Below are positions 15,505-25,308 of a DNA stretch of 50,245 bases, piece by piece. A program made the translations under genes and the position numbers. Every line of letters starts with the position of its first letter. The first letter of the stretch is position 1. The stretch covers positions 1-50,245 of the forward strand of contig CALGGV010000013.1 of NCBI GenBank assembly GCA_937915725.1. The letters are read 5' to 3'. Origin of the DNA: an uncultured Selenomonadales bacterium. Its GTDB lineage: Bacteria; Bacillota; Negativicutes; Selenomonadales; Selenomonadaceae. The notes under the pieces are model-generated. The model was not told the origin of the DNA, did no database searches, and saw nothing but the letters and a program-made list of their open reading frames with translations.

Positions 15505-16032
15505 ATGTCAGATTTACTTGAATTAATGCGCACGCGGCGCAGTGTAAGACAGTACACGGAAGAAAAAATTTCAGACGAACAAATTAAAAAAATTTTAAGC
15601 GCGGCGTTGCTTGCACCTTCCGGTCATTCAAAATATCCTTGTGAATTTATTGTAGTGAAAAATTCTGAAACGCTGGAAAAAATGTCACATTGCCGCGTAG
15701 GAGTTGCCAAAATGTTGAATCAAGCGGCGGCGGCTATTGTTGTAATTGCGGACGCTGAAAAATCTGATACTATCGTTGAAGATTCTTCAGTTGCGATGAT
15801 GAATATGGAATTAATGGCAACTTCGCTGGGAATTGGAAATTGTTGGATACAGGTTAGAAATCGTCCCGCAGAAAATAATTTGCCGAGTGAAGATTTTTTG
15901 AGAGACATTTTAAAATTCCCGCAAAATTTCAAATGTCAATCGATTTTATCTTTGGGAATAGCGGCTAAACAACCGCGCCCGCGTGAATTGGAAAAATTAA
16001 ATTTTGACAAAATCCACGAAGAAATTTTCTAA
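15505..16032 (+). CDS. Nitroreductase family protein (FMN-dependent oxidoreductase)
   Basis: A 175-aa protein. The N-terminal M-R-T-R-R-S-V-R-Q-Y (FMN phosphate contact), L-L-A-P-S-G-H-S, and S-L-G-I-G-N-C-W-I-Q-V are typical of the nitroreductase fold. Start ATG 15505 follows TTGGAGGCGG. It would be a homodimeric flavin reductase in the cytoplasm; the substrate is unknown. A strong terminator follows. Confidence 0.9.
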   Translation: MSDLLELMRTRRSVRQYTEEKISDEQIKKILSAALLAPSGHSKYPCEFIVVKNSETLEKMSHCRVGVAKMLNQAAAAIVVIADAEKSDTIVEDSSVAMMNMELMATSLGIGNCWIQVRNRPAENNLPSEDFLRDILKFPQNFKCQSILSLGIAAKQPRPRELEKLNFDKIHEEIF

Positions 16033-16055
16033 AACGATTCTATAAATTAAAAATA

Positions 16056-16085
16056 CCCGTCAAAAAAAACGACGGGCTTTTTTAT
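16056..16085 (+). terminator. Rho-independent terminator after nitroreductase
   Basis: CCCGTC, A-rich loop, GACGGG, then CTTTTTTATT. A textbook intrinsic terminator. Confidence 0.85.
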
Positions 16086-16227
16086 TGTCTAAAAATCGCA
16101 AGCGGTAATTTTCAATAAATGCTACAACACATTAAAAAATTGCAAGAAAAATTTTCTACAGATGTGAAGGAATATTTCAAAGTTTGCATAAGTGTTATTA
16201 AGAAATTTTTGTAAGAAGGGATTTTTA

Positions 16228-18225
16228 ATGAATTTTAGTAGTATCAAAGCAAAGTTAATTTTTCTGTTAATAATCATTGGCGCAATACCGATGATTATTG
16301 CTACCGTGATCAGCTCTGCCAACACAGTATCAAACACCATTGAATCTGTCAAGGAAGACTTAAAAATTAAAAATGATTTTATCGCTCAGGATATTTCTTC
16401 GATGATTGGAAATAATTTTATTGCATTGCGCCTTTTGGCTTTAAATCCGACGATACAAGATTATTTAACGACAAATTCAGCCGCCGATATACCGCAAATG
16501 AAAACTTTGATTCAAAACAGCAACAGCCTTTTCAATGATTCAAGCAACATAGTTTTGACAGGCAGTGACGGCTAGCAAATTGTACGCAGTGACAGCGCAA
16601 AACTTGTTAATCTTAAATCACGTGATTATTTTCAAGAGGCGATGCGCGGCAACGAAAATGTTTCAGATGTTATCGTAAGTAAAACCAGCGGCTTGTCAAT
16701 CGTTGTTATTGAAGTACCTGTAAAAAATTCTGCAGGAAATGTTGTAGGAATGTTACAGCGCAATTACAATATTTCAATTTTAAATGAAGTGGTTAATTCT
16801 CAAGCCGACGAAAACACAGAAATTTTTATTCTTGATAAGCACGGTAAATTGGTTGCACATTCCGGCGTTGAAATTAAATCTGAAGAAGACAGGCTAGATA
16901 TGAGCAGTTACGAATTTTTCAAAAAGGCGCAAACTGTAAAATCCGGCACTGAAGAAGAAAATTTGGCAGGTGAACATAAAATCGTAAGTTTCGCCCTTGA
17001 CGAGCAAACAGGCTAGATTATCGCAACTACAAAGCCTTATTCTTTCGCAACGGCTCAAGCTTACAGTCAAGCTTATACTTTGGCGGGAATTGGGCTTGTA
17101 TTGATGATTATTATTACCGTCATTGCCACATTCATTGCCAAAAGTGCAGTTAAACCTATTCAGTTAATCAGCAATACCGCCGCCGAAATTTCTGCAGGCA
17201 ATTTGGCTGTTGAACAAGTTCCCGTTAATTCAAATGACGAACTCGGACAAGTTGCAACCGCCTTTGATAAAATGACTGACAAACTTAATAATTTTTTCCG
17301 AAAAGCTCAAAAAAGTACAAATGAAGTTGCAAATGCATCCGAAAACCTTAACAATAATTCGCAACAATCCGCTGAAGCCGCCAATCAAATTGCCGCGTCT
17401 ATTACAAAAGTTGCCGCCGAAACTTCCGAGCAAAAAAATTTTGTCGTAGCCGCAATTAATACCGTTGACAATATGCAACACTTGCTTGAAATTATTGAAA
17501 AAAATTCTAAGGAAATGGCGGACGCCTCCATTAAAACAAGCAGCACTGCAGAAAACGGCGCAGGAACTATCGGCAATGCTGAAGACGCTATGAAGTCATT
17601 AGAAAAAACCGTTCAAGAATCTGCAAAAGTTATTCAATCGCTCGGCGAACATTCAAAAGAAATTGGGCAGATTGTAGATACTATTTCAGCTATTGCCGCT
17701 CAAACAAATTTGCTTGCGTTAAATGCGGCTATTGAGGCGGCGCGCGCAGGCGAACACGGGCGCGGATTTGCTGTTGTTGCAGAGGAAGTTAGAAAACTTG
17801 CCGAACAGTCAAGCACTGCCGCCGACCAAATTAATCAGCTGATTCAAAATGTTCAAACTCAAACTGATAAAGCCGTTGAAACTATGCAAGCGGGTACTGT
17901 TATGACAAGTAAAAGCGTTGAAATTGTTCACGATACGGGCGATGCTTTTCGTGAAATTGTTAAGCAAGTTGAGGCTCTTTCCGATAAAGTTAATCAAGCA
18001 ACAACCGCCGTACAAAAAGCCAATGAAGGCAGGATTCAAATAACCAACGCAATAAATAAGATTGAAACTGCCGCCGCCAATCTTTCTACTGAGGCTGAAA
18101 CAGTTTCTGCCTCAACGCAAGAACTTTCTGCATCAATCGAAGAAATTGCCGCGGCTAGCCGTCAACTTTCCGGTATGGCTGAAGAATTGGATTCTGATAT
18201 AAATACTTTCAAACTTCGCCGCTAA
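16228..18225 (+). pseudogene. dCache-type methyl-accepting chemotaxis protein with two in-frame UAG codons
   Basis: One frame runs from ATG 16228 (SD AAGAAGGG) to 18225, about 666 codons, broken only by TAG at 16573-16575 and 17014-17016. Stitched, it is a complete chemoreceptor: TM1 (about 10-32), extracellular Cache sensor, TM2 (about 286-308), HAMP, signalling domain with Q-T-N-L-L-A-L-N-A-A-I-E-A-A-R. No frameshift exists and similarity continues on both sides of each stop. Both stops follow GGC; the second lies where relatives usually have Trp (T-G-W before an I-I/V-V strand), so TGG to TAG is the simplest change. Options are a young pseudogene, UAG readthrough, or base-call errors. Genome-wide UAG recoding is unlikely because other genes here end in TAG. 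Confidence 0.8.
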
Positions 18226-18251
18226 TTTTTGGCAACCTAATATAAAAAAAA

Positions 18252-18279
18252 CGACGCTGAAAAATTTTTGCGTCGCCTT
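18252..18279 (+). terminator. Terminator after third MCP
   Basis: CGACGC, loop TGAAAAATTTTT, GCGTCG followed by CCTTT; a stem with a modest U-run. It lies between two converging units, so it may act on both. Confidence 0.5.
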
Positions 18280-18382
18280 TAATTTGAAATTTATGAGTAA
18301 TTTTGGCAAAAACTTTTTTATCATTTCAAAATTTTTCAAATTGCCACCGCCGTTTTTGAATCAACGTAGCAAATTAAATATA

Positions 18383-19171
18383 TCATAAAAAGTTTACCCG
18401 AGTTTGTCCAAAACCTTGAGCGCACAATCTGCCGACGCCGGAATATTCGCCGAATTTCGCAAGCAACATAAAAACTTTTTGTACGTCAGAATTTATTTCT
18501 TTCAAACTGTATTTAAAATTTCCCCAAAATCCTAAAGTTCCTCTGTCATTTGCCAAATAAAATTTTTTACTGCGCCCTTGCCATTCTGTCAGCCGAATTT
18601 GCGCCGTTATTTCCTTGATAACTTTTTTATCGACAGCCGCCGGCATTTGTACTTGTGTCCATTTGTCGGCTAGCGAAGGAAAAATTAAATCTGCGCGAGG
18701 GTACGGCGCGTCGAAATCGTCAATTCTGAATGATACAGGCGTTAAAAATTCAAATTCAATTTCGTTTGCAGGCGAAAGTTTTTTCACGTTTGAAATAAAT
18801 TCTTCTTCAGTTAAAATTTCTGAATTAAAATCTTCAACAGTCAAAATTAATTCTCCAACTTGAATTTTGTAATTTATTGGAATTGCCAACGCCGCCTGTA
18901 AGATTTCGCCGTTTAAGCCGGTTACACGCCAAAAAAAATTATCGCCGCGCCTAACTTGCCAACGCCCTTCAATATTTGGAATATTTTTTAACGGGTCTAA
19001 AAATGAAACTGTGAACGGCTTGATATTTAATTTTTCGTGGACAAAATTTTCAAGCTCCGGCGAAAATTCATGCAGAATTTTGAAAAATACCGCGTGCATC
19101 AACCGCCCGTTTATCAGCGGCAGTCGCGCAGAATTTTCAGCCCGCAATTTGTATGAAACAGCCCCTATCAT
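18383..19171 (-). CDS. cas6: CRISPR repeat-processing endoribonuclease Cas6
   Basis: A 262-aa last gene of the type III-D operon. The C-terminal glycine-rich loop G-V-G-R-L-C-A-Q-G-F-G-Q-T is the Cas6 RAMP signature, and the two ferredoxin-like halves fit the family. Cas6 cuts pre-crRNA within the repeat. An N-terminal R-L-M-H-A-V-F-F-K region carries a histidine that could serve in catalysis (family knowledge; not proven). The start overlaps the upstream RAMP gene by 4 bp. No CRISPR array is in the window, so crRNA must come from elsewhere. Confidence 0.85.
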   Translation of the reverse strand: MIGAVSYKLRAENSARLPLINGRLMHAVFFKILHEFSPELENFVHEKLNIKPFTVSFLDPLKNIPNIEGRWQVRRGDNFFWRVTGLNGEILQAALAIPINYKIQVGELILTVEDFNSEILTEEEFISNVKKLSPANEIEFEFLTPVSFRIDDFDAPYPRADLIFPSLADKWTQVQMPAAVDKKVIKEITAQIRLTEWQGRSKKFYLANDRGTLGFWGNFKYSLKEINSDVQKVFMLLAKFGEYSGVGRLCAQGFGQTRVNFL

Positions 19172-21210
19172 TTCACAACCTCAAAAATATTTGGCAAAAT
19201 CAAACGCTGTTTAAATTTTTCGCTAAGTTCAAGCCTGCCCCTTATGTATTCGCCGAGCATTGGTTCAATTTTTTTGCTCCAGTCTTTTTTGTCAACATTA
19301 TCCCAATCCAGCATTAAATTTAATTCTTCCAAAATTTTTTCCCACGCCTCAAACATTCCTTGACTTTTGATATATTTTTTGAAGGCGTCAAGATATTTTT
19401 CAGCGTCAACTTCTTTATAAGGATTTTTAAAGCCGTTTGAATCGAAAATTTCTGTGTAGGCAGTTTCACTTTCAATAAAAAGTTTTGGCGTAACTTTGAT
19501 ACTGCCGAAACCTAAAGATTTTCCCATTCCGATTTTGTACGCGGGATTTTTTGCGCCATTTAAATTGAAAATCATCATAAGTGCGCCGAGTTCAATTTCA
19601 CTTAAATTTTGGAAACGAATTTTAGATTTAAAGCGGTTGCCTTTCTTCAGCGGCGTTAAATCTTTCGTCATACGTTTTTCAGGCGGTTTTCCAACGTCAA
19701 GATTTCTTTCGGCGTCATTCGCCTTCCAATTCCAATTTTTGTTGTGCCAGTAAAGTTTGTAGCCGCGCAGTTTGACAGAATCTTTTTCCCAATGATTTAA
19801 AATTGCGCCGCCTTGCTTTAAATAAAGTTGGTAAGAAGTCGGATTAGGCTGCATAAGTGGATGAGCGGCGGCAGTTTCCATAGTTTCAACAGTAGAAATT
19901 GGTACAGCGTCTTCAAAACAAACGCGGCTTGCCCAATTTTCCTTACTGCCAAAAACCGCGTCCGCAAAATCTATAATTTTTTCACTTTGCAAATTTTCCG
20001 GTACAATATCGCCGATTGAATTTTTGTACGGAATTCTAAAGCATTGCCCGTGCCCAAACGCCGTAACCTGTCCGCCTTCGTATAAAAAATGACACGGTAT
20101 CAAAGATTTAACGTCATCAGGAAGAGAATTACCACAAAGTTTTTCAAGTTGTTCACGTTTCAAAATTCCTCTGTCTGTGAAAAGATTGACGCCGCGCCGG
20201 TTTCTGTCATGTTCATAAGATTTTAAAACTTCGTCCGGCAATTCAATTCTGTGCTTTTCGCTCCAGTCAATATCAGCAAGACTTAAAAAACGAATTATTT
20301 GCTTGCCGTAATTTAATTCTGCATTTTTTTTGGCAATTTCTTCAGCAGTCAACCCTTTCAAACTTGCACGGTATTCTTCGTATTTTTCCCTAGTCAATAA
20401 ATTTTTGTAATTATCTGGTTTTCTTTGCGTATCTGCCCATTGGTTTCCGGTTACAATGTACGCAATTTCACCGTACCATTTAACGCGAGAATCTATAAAT
20501 CTAACCGGACCGAATACTTCTTGAAAATCTTTAATCATAATAAAATCATTTTTGCGCTCAATATTAGGTTTCAGCGGCGCAATAAAATATTTGTTGTCTG
20601 TAGTTTGAATCAGAAAACCGGGACGCGCATTTTTGCCTTTTTCGCCTTCCATTCTTGCCTTGTAGGTGTTGCATAAATCTTCCATCCATTTTGGCGCGCC
20701 ACTTGGAGCCATTAAACACCGAAAATAAATATGCTCGTCATTAAAATCTTCGCCCTTGCCTTGCGATTTTGTACCGCCACGAAACGCGCCGCAAGTTACA
20801 ATTTTAAAAATATTTTTGAACATACCGCGCAGAGAACTTCCGGAAATTATAAATTTATCGACGGGCGCAAAACTTTTTTTACCATTGCCGCCAAAAAATA
20901 ACGGAGTCCAATTTTCAATTTCAAGTTCAATTTCGCCGCTGATTTTTCCAAATTTTTTAATGTGATCTTTGAAATCGTCAACTGTTTCAATTTCTGAAGG
21001 CAAAATTTTTTCAGGCAGTGAAACAAAATTATAAGGCGCGGTTGCAATTTCTGTTGAAATTTTTGGCGCAAAATGTTTAACGGGAGCATTTTTTTTAGGC
21101 GGCGGATTTTTTTTGCCTTTGCTGTAGGAAAAATTTTTTTGCGCCGGTTTTTCTTTCGGCAATGCTACGCCGCCAAATTTTGCTAATTGTTCTCTCCAAT
21201 CTTCAGCCAA
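19168..21210 (-). CDS. Large RAMP protein, TIGR03986-like type III CRISPR subunit
   Basis: A 680-aa protein starting M-A-E-D-W-R-E-Q-L. After a basic, proline/lysine-rich N-terminal ~50 residues come a RAMP motif I-S-G-S-S-L-R-G-M-F-K-N (about 122-133), an F-G-P-V-R-F insert and a C-terminal G-M-G-K-S-L-G-F-G-S-I-K-V glycine-rich loop (about 573-585). This layout matches the large RAMP family found next to csx19/csx10 in type III-D loci. It presumably packs on the crRNA as a Cas7-like backbone unit with a big insertion. It overlaps csx19 by 8 bp and cas6 by 4 bp. Confidence 0.75.
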   Translation of the reverse strand: MAEDWREQLAKFGGVALPKEKPAQKNFSYSKGKKNPPPKKNAPVKHFAPKISTEIATAPYNFVSLPEKILPSEIETVDDFKDHIKKFGKISGEIELEIENWTPLFFGGNGKKSFAPVDKFIISGSSLRGMFKNIFKIVTCGAFRGGTKSQGKGEDFNDEHIYFRCLMAPSGAPKWMEDLCNTYKARMEGEKGKNARPGFLIQTTDNKYFIAPLKPNIERKNDFIMIKDFQEVFGPVRFIDSRVKWYGEIAYIVTGNQWADTQRKPDNYKNLLTREKYEEYRASLKGLTAEEIAKKNAELNYGKQIIRFLSLADIDWSEKHRIELPDEVLKSYEHDRNRRGVNLFTDRGILKREQLEKLCGNSLPDDVKSLIPCHFLYEGGQVTAFGHGQCFRIPYKNSIGDIVPENLQSEKIIDFADAVFGSKENWASRVCFEDAVPISTVETMETAAAHPLMQPNPTSYQLYLKQGGAILNHWEKDSVKLRGYKLYWHNKNWNWKANDAERNLDVGKPPEKRMTKDLTPLKKGNRFKSKIRFQNLSEIELGALMMIFNLNGAKNPAYKIGMGKSLGFGSIKVTPKLFIESETAYTEIFDSNGFKNPYKEVDAEKYLDAFKKYIKSQGMFEAWEKILEELNLMLDWDNVDKKDWSKKIEPMLGEYIRGRLELSEKFKQRLILPNIFEVVK

Positions 21211-21808
21211 TTTTTACACCTTCTTTGGAGCAACTGTTCTTACTCATCGCAGTTGCAGGTTCAATCGCCACAAAACGATAATCACTGTAGCCGCAAAGTC
21301 CGGTTTTTTCGTCGCTTGAAATATAATTGCGCGTCAAAAGTCCGTACCATTTAGAATTTTTATCTTCGCAGGGAATTTCCATGCAAAGTTTACGTTGCTT
21401 ATCAAGGAGTTTTATAAAACCGTCGGACACGCTTTTATTTTCGCCCCAGAGCCGCGAAAAACTGTCTACAAAGTACCTTTCGCCGCCTTCGGTATCTTTT
21501 ATATATCTGCCGCAAAAATCGCCGTCAACGCGCTTTAAATGCAATTCTGCAGTTTCGTTAAAAATTCTGCACTCAAGCCAAAATTCCGGCGTAATTTCTG
21601 CGCGCGCAAAAAGTTTTTCGCCTTCAAATTTTCCCCAAATAATATTTTGAATCTGCCACGCCACAAAAACTGCGCGAGCGTTTTTAAATTTTTCCTTGAC
21701 AAGATTTTCAACGACATTCAAAGAAATTTCGCAGTTTATATTTTCAATTTCAGTGGAACATTGGCAAATTTTTAAGCCAACATTTTTTGCAATTTTTAAG
21801 CCGTTCAT
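21203..21808 (-). CDS. csx19: Type III-D CRISPR protein Csx19
   Basis: A 201-aa protein. The core V-F-V-A-W-Q-I-Q-N-I-I-W-G-K-F-E-G-E-K-L, then E-C-R-I-F-N-E-T-A-E-L-H-L, Y-F-V-D-S-F-S-R-L-W-G and a terminal G-Y-S-D-Y-R-F-V-A-I-E follows the Csx19 pattern (W-G, L-F-G-x-x-x-E-L, L-W-G, Y-R). Csx19 is a III-D-specific subunit. It overlaps the double RAMP by 4 bp and the large RAMP by 8 bp. Without a database search the call rests on pattern and position. Confidence 0.7.
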   Translation of the reverse strand: MNGLKIAKNVGLKICQCSTEIENINCEISLNVVENLVKEKFKNARAVFVAWQIQNIIWGKFEGEKLFARAEITPEFWLECRIFNETAELHLKRVDGDFCGRYIKDTEGGERYFVDSFSRLWGENKSVSDGFIKLLDKQRKLCMEIPCEDKNSKWYGLLTRNYISSDEKTGLCGYSDYRFVAIEPATAMSKNSCSKEGVKIG

Positions 21809-23121
21809 TCAGATTCACCCCAATTCTTAACAGCCGCGACAAATTCTGAAAGTGCGTCTGTATCGCCTTCAGTAACTTTGCCATTTTCGCCGAGCTTGTA
21901 AGTTTTGCCGTTAAAATTTATTTCGGCGGAAATTCCCTGCAAAGTACCGCGTCCAATGCATTTTTCGCCGCCAATAGCAACTTTTCCCAGCCATAAATCA
22001 CGCAGTAAAAAAATTGCCAAGCCCGCCTCAAAATTTTTTGCACTTAAAATTTCAAAATGTATGTGCAAAGTCGGCGCGTTAATTTTCTGATAAACCGGCT
22101 TAGTTTTGAAAAGCGCGCCCTGCAAAGTTCCGCCGGTAAATCTGTCAATTTTATTTCTTGCGTGTTCAAATTCAGAAACTTTTTCCGGCTCAATGTAACT
22201 TTCAGAAACTATAAAGCGGCTTTTAATTTTTTCGTCGCCTTCAGAATTGCCCATTAAATTATTTAAAAATTTTTCGTCAAGATTCAACTTTTGAAAAATG
22301 TACTCGGCGCGGTGGCGGAAAATTCCTTTCAAACTTGTACCCGGAATTACAAAATCTGAAAGACTTTTCATACTTACAGCCGAAATTTTTTTATTGCGGT
22401 CGTCGTCAGAAATTTCATAGTCTCGCACAATGAATGACGAATTGAATTTAAAATCCGCGTCAACAACAAAATTTTCACTGTCTGCCGAAATAATTTGAGC
22501 GGAGGAAATTTTTTCAGACGCGGTTTTATCTGTAAGCCAAGCGATAACGTCAGCTTTTTTTGTAAAATCGAAAAATTGGGCGTCAATTTCTTCAGCCGCC
22601 GCAAGTCCAAAACCTTTTGCAGTCAACGCGCCTAACCTTATACCGTTTTCAAGTTTGCCCAAAATTTCGGCAATGGTATTTTTAATTTGTTCAATTTCGG
22701 CAAAGTGGCAACCGCGCAAATTTACCAGCATATTAATTTTGCCGCGTGCGCCGCGTTCCACCGCCTCATAATCGTATTTTGCGCCGTCAACGCCCGTACC
22801 CGTCCAGCTGTTAATTTTTACGCCGTCACGGGAAATTATTTCGCCGCCCGTAAGTTCAATATCTTCAATTTGAATCGCACTTTGAAAATTATCCTTGTCG
22901 CCGAAAATTTTTTTGAAAACCTTAGAGCCGCTAAAATCTTCACGCAGGACTCCGCAAATTGAAGTTCCCGGGATAAACGGTACGCCCGCTTGATTTTTCA
23001 AAACGTGAATATCTTTGAAATTGTCAAAATTTTCGCCCGCGCCGTCTCCAATTAAAAGCGGCGATTTTAAAACCAATTCGCCCGTAATTTTAATTTTGCC
23101 GATAATCTGTGAATCAGTCAT
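21805..23121 (-). CDS. Fused double Cas7-type RAMP (Csm3-Csm3) subunit
   Basis: A 438-aa protein with two RAMP units. The first has L-L-I-G-D-G-A-G followed by the loop aspartate in F-K-D-I-H-V and I-P-G-T-S-I-C-G-V-L-R (about residues 20-62). The second has S-F-I-V-R-D...V-I-P-G-T-S-L-K-G-I-F-R-H (about 220-270) and a late G-G-E-K-C-I-G-R-G G-loop. In Cas7/Csm3 the loop aspartate cuts target RNA every six nucleotides; unit 1 keeps a candidate D. Fusion of Cas7 modules is a hallmark of III-D. It overlaps csx10 by 8 bp. Confidence 0.8.
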   Translation of the reverse strand: MTDSQIIGKIKITGELVLKSPLLIGDGAGENFDNFKDIHVLKNQAGVPFIPGTSICGVLREDFSGSKVFKKIFGDKDNFQSAIQIEDIELTGGEIISRDGVKINSWTGTGVDGAKYDYEAVERGARGKINMLVNLRGCHFAEIEQIKNTIAEILGKLENGIRLGALTAKGFGLAAAEEIDAQFFDFTKKADVIAWLTDKTASEKISSAQIISADSENFVVDADFKFNSSFIVRDYEISDDDRNKKISAVSMKSLSDFVIPGTSLKGIFRHRAEYIFQKLNLDEKFLNNLMGNSEGDEKIKSRFIVSESYIEPEKVSEFEHARNKIDRFTGGTLQGALFKTKPVYQKINAPTLHIHFEILSAKNFEAGLAIFLLRDLWLGKVAIGGEKCIGRGTLQGISAEINFNGKTYKLGENGKVTEGDTDALSEFVAAVKNWGESE

Positions 23122-24649
23122 TTTTGCCGCCGCCTTTCATTGCCGCGTTTTTCCGCGCAAATCTCAAAAAGTTTTGCAGGTACTCATAACAAAATTCATC
23201 TGCAAAATCTGTAAACTTGAAATTAATTTTCTTGAAAAGATTTTCATCGCCGAGCGAAATTGTTTTATTTTCGTAGGGTAATTTTGCCGCGCCGGTCAAA
23301 ATATTATACAGTGTTTGTTCTTCCAGATAAATTTTTTTCAGATTGTCTTGAAAAATGTTGCCGTCCTTACTTTCAGTATTAACTTGTTTACTGAAATTTT
23401 GACGAACATTTTCTTTGCCGACGGTTGAAAGTAAATTGTCAAGGCGTGAGAAAAAGTGCGTAAAATTGCCGCCGCGCAGTTGTGAATTTAATTTTTCGGC
23501 GTCTTCGTGTGCGTAAATTCTCAACTGCTCCAAGTATTTATTAAGCAAAATCTTTCGTGCAATTTCTAAAGTTTCGTCTGAAAAATTTTCCGGTCTTATA
23601 ATTTTCGGCTTTAACTTTGCTAATATGAAATTTTCCGGTTGCCAAAATCTAAGTTGCCCAAAACCTTCTTCAGTGCGCGTACCAAATCCGCTGTACATTT
23701 TTTCGCACAAATTATTTTTATCGGCGTCAGTCAAACTTTTTAAAATTTCAAGTTCAAAAACTGTACCGGCGGCAAGTGCCATAACGCGCGGGCGTTTCAT
23801 TCCCCACGGTACTACAAAATTTTCAATTTCAATTCCGGACGCAAAAATTTTCCCCAACTTAAAATTTTTTTCAAGCTTATCTAAAACTGCAGCCTGTAAA
23901 ATATTTTCAGCACTTATAAAATTATCTTCAATCGCAATTAACGGACTTTCAAGCCGCAAATAAATTTTTTCGCCCAAATTTACCGCCTTAATTTCCTCAA
24001 CCGCGCCAAAACTAAATCTGCACTTGCCGTACTGCGTAAATTTTGAACGCCCGAGCCGCGTCTCAAAAGTTTTATTTTCTAACTCTAATTTGTCAATCAA
24101 AGATTTTTCGCCCAAAATTTCCCCGCAAAAAATCTGTCCTTCTTCCAACGCCTCGTAATTGTAAATGTGCCCTTCCTCACTTTTGCCGGAAATTCTTTCC
24201 TTGCCTTCACTGCGCGACATATGCATAAAAATATTTTTATTTATTGACGCAGTAAAAATTTTTTCGCCGTCAACAATTCCATAACCGCGCAAAGATTTAT
24301 AACCGGCGGGCGGCGTATCTTTCAACAAGTCTGCAATATTATTTTCGTTGCCGGTACCTTTTTTGCCGCGCTGAAGTGAAAGTGGCAAAATAAAACTGCG
24401 CGCGCCGTTAATTTCAGGATTAGCCGAAAGAAATTTTAAGCCGCCATAAAATAATTCTTGAAAATTTTTATCGGCGTGCGCCTTATTGCCCAAATTTTTT
24501 TCTTGCACATAACGCGCCGCCAAAATTCCACGAATTATCGAGCCGCGAATTTCTGAATGACTGCCGGTCATAATTGTTGAATTGCTTGCCGCCGCAATTA
24601 CAACCGGCGATAATGTTTCAATTTTAAATTTAAGCCGGTACATTTTCAC
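23114..24649 (-). CDS. csx10: Csx10-like RAMP protein (type III-D Cas5-like subunit)
   Basis: A 511-aa protein. The N-terminal ferredoxin-like strand L-K-F-K-I-E-T-L-S-P-V-V-I, then I-R-G-S-I-I-R-G-I-L-A-A-R-Y, and the glycine-rich M-Y-S-G-F-G-T-R-T-E-E-G-F-G-Q-L (about 337-352) follow the Csx10 plan. Csx10 fills the Cas5-like position binding the crRNA 5' handle. It starts at ATG 24649, overlapping the upstream RAMP by 4 bp. Length is close to family members. Confidence 0.75.
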   Translation of the reverse strand: MKMYRLKFKIETLSPVVIAAASNSTIMTGSHSEIRGSIIRGILAARYVQEKNLGNKAHADKNFQELFYGGLKFLSANPEINGARSFILPLSLQRGKKGTGNENNIADLLKDTPPAGYKSLRGYGIVDGEKIFTASINKNIFMHMSRSEGKERISGKSEEGHIYNYEALEEGQIFCGEILGEKSLIDKLELENKTFETRLGRSKFTQYGKCRFSFGAVEEIKAVNLGEKIYLRLESPLIAIEDNFISAENILQAAVLDKLEKNFKLGKIFASGIEIENFVVPWGMKRPRVMALAAGTVFELEILKSLTDADKNNLCEKMYSGFGTRTEEGFGQLRFWQPENFILAKLKPKIIRPENFSDETLEIARKILLNKYLEQLRIYAHEDAEKLNSQLRGGNFTHFFSRLDNLLSTVGKENVRQNFSKQVNTESKDGNIFQDNLKKIYLEEQTLYNILTGAAKLPYENKTISLGDENLFKKINFKFTDFADEFCYEYLQNFLRFARKNAAMKGGGKND

Positions 24650-25308
24650 GCCCCCTTTGCTATTTTTTCGACTGAAAATTTTTTATCCAAATTTATTATT
24701 TCGCAGGAAATTTTTCCAAAGCCACGATTTCTTTTTGTACCGGCGGCTGTCAAATTTTTTATCGCCAATGCTATTAAATTTAAAATTTTGTCGTTAGGAT
24801 TCAAAATTTCAATCTTGCCAAAAAATTCTACGCCCGCGTTTAAAACGTTCAAATTGTGCAGAGAACCTTTGGCGGCAATTCCATTTTCCAACGCCGTCTG
24901 ATAACGAATTGAAGTAAAAGTTTTCAAAACTTCGGAAGGGCGGAAAATTTCAGGATATTCTTTCTGTAAAAAATCCCATTCGGCGCAAATTTTTTTGTAC
25001 TTGTCAAACGGGCAAATATAAAAATTCGACACAACAATTTGAATATCTGAAACATTTCCCGAATCGTCTGACATTCTGTGAAAAAGATTTTCCGGCGTCT
25101 CCAAATTTTCAGTATCCATTCCGGCAAGTTCAAACATTTCAAAAATTTCAACCGCACTTTCATAAAGCAAGCCCTTAAATCTTTTGGCGGGAAAATAAGG
25201 CAAGCCGTAACTGTCATGAACTATTTCGGCGTCAATATTTACATTTGCTTGACCGGAGCCCAAATGTATTGGCGATTCAACCTTAATTTTTACTTCAAAT
25301 TCTTCCAT
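24646..25308 (-). CDS. cas7: Csm3/Cas7-type RAMP subunit
   Basis: A 220-aa single RAMP: I-H-L-G-S-G-Q-A-N-V-N-I-D-A-E-I with the loop aspartate, then G-L-P-Y-F-P-A-K-R-F-K-G-L-L-Y, and the G-loop A-A-G-T-K-R-N-R-G-F-G-K. It should line the crRNA and carry one target-RNA cleavage site. The start overlaps the cas10 3' end by 19 bp. Confidence 0.8.
   Translation of the reverse strand: MEEFEVKIKVESPIHLGSGQANVNIDAEIVHDSYGLPYFPAKRFKGLLYESAVEIFEMFELAGMDTENLETPENLFHRMSDDSGNVSDIQIVVSNFYICPFDKYKKICAEWDFLQKEYPEIFRPSEVLKTFTSIRYQTALENGIAAKGSLHNLNVLNAGVEFFGKIEILNPNDKILNLIALAIKNLTAAGTKRNRGFGKISCEIINLDKKFSVEKIAKGA

Noticed and set aside
16228..18225. Genome-wide recoding of UAG as a sense codon
   Set aside because: TAG ends the FHA gene at 31318-31320 and the TPR gene at 35262-35264 at natural protein ends, so UAG is a normal stop here.
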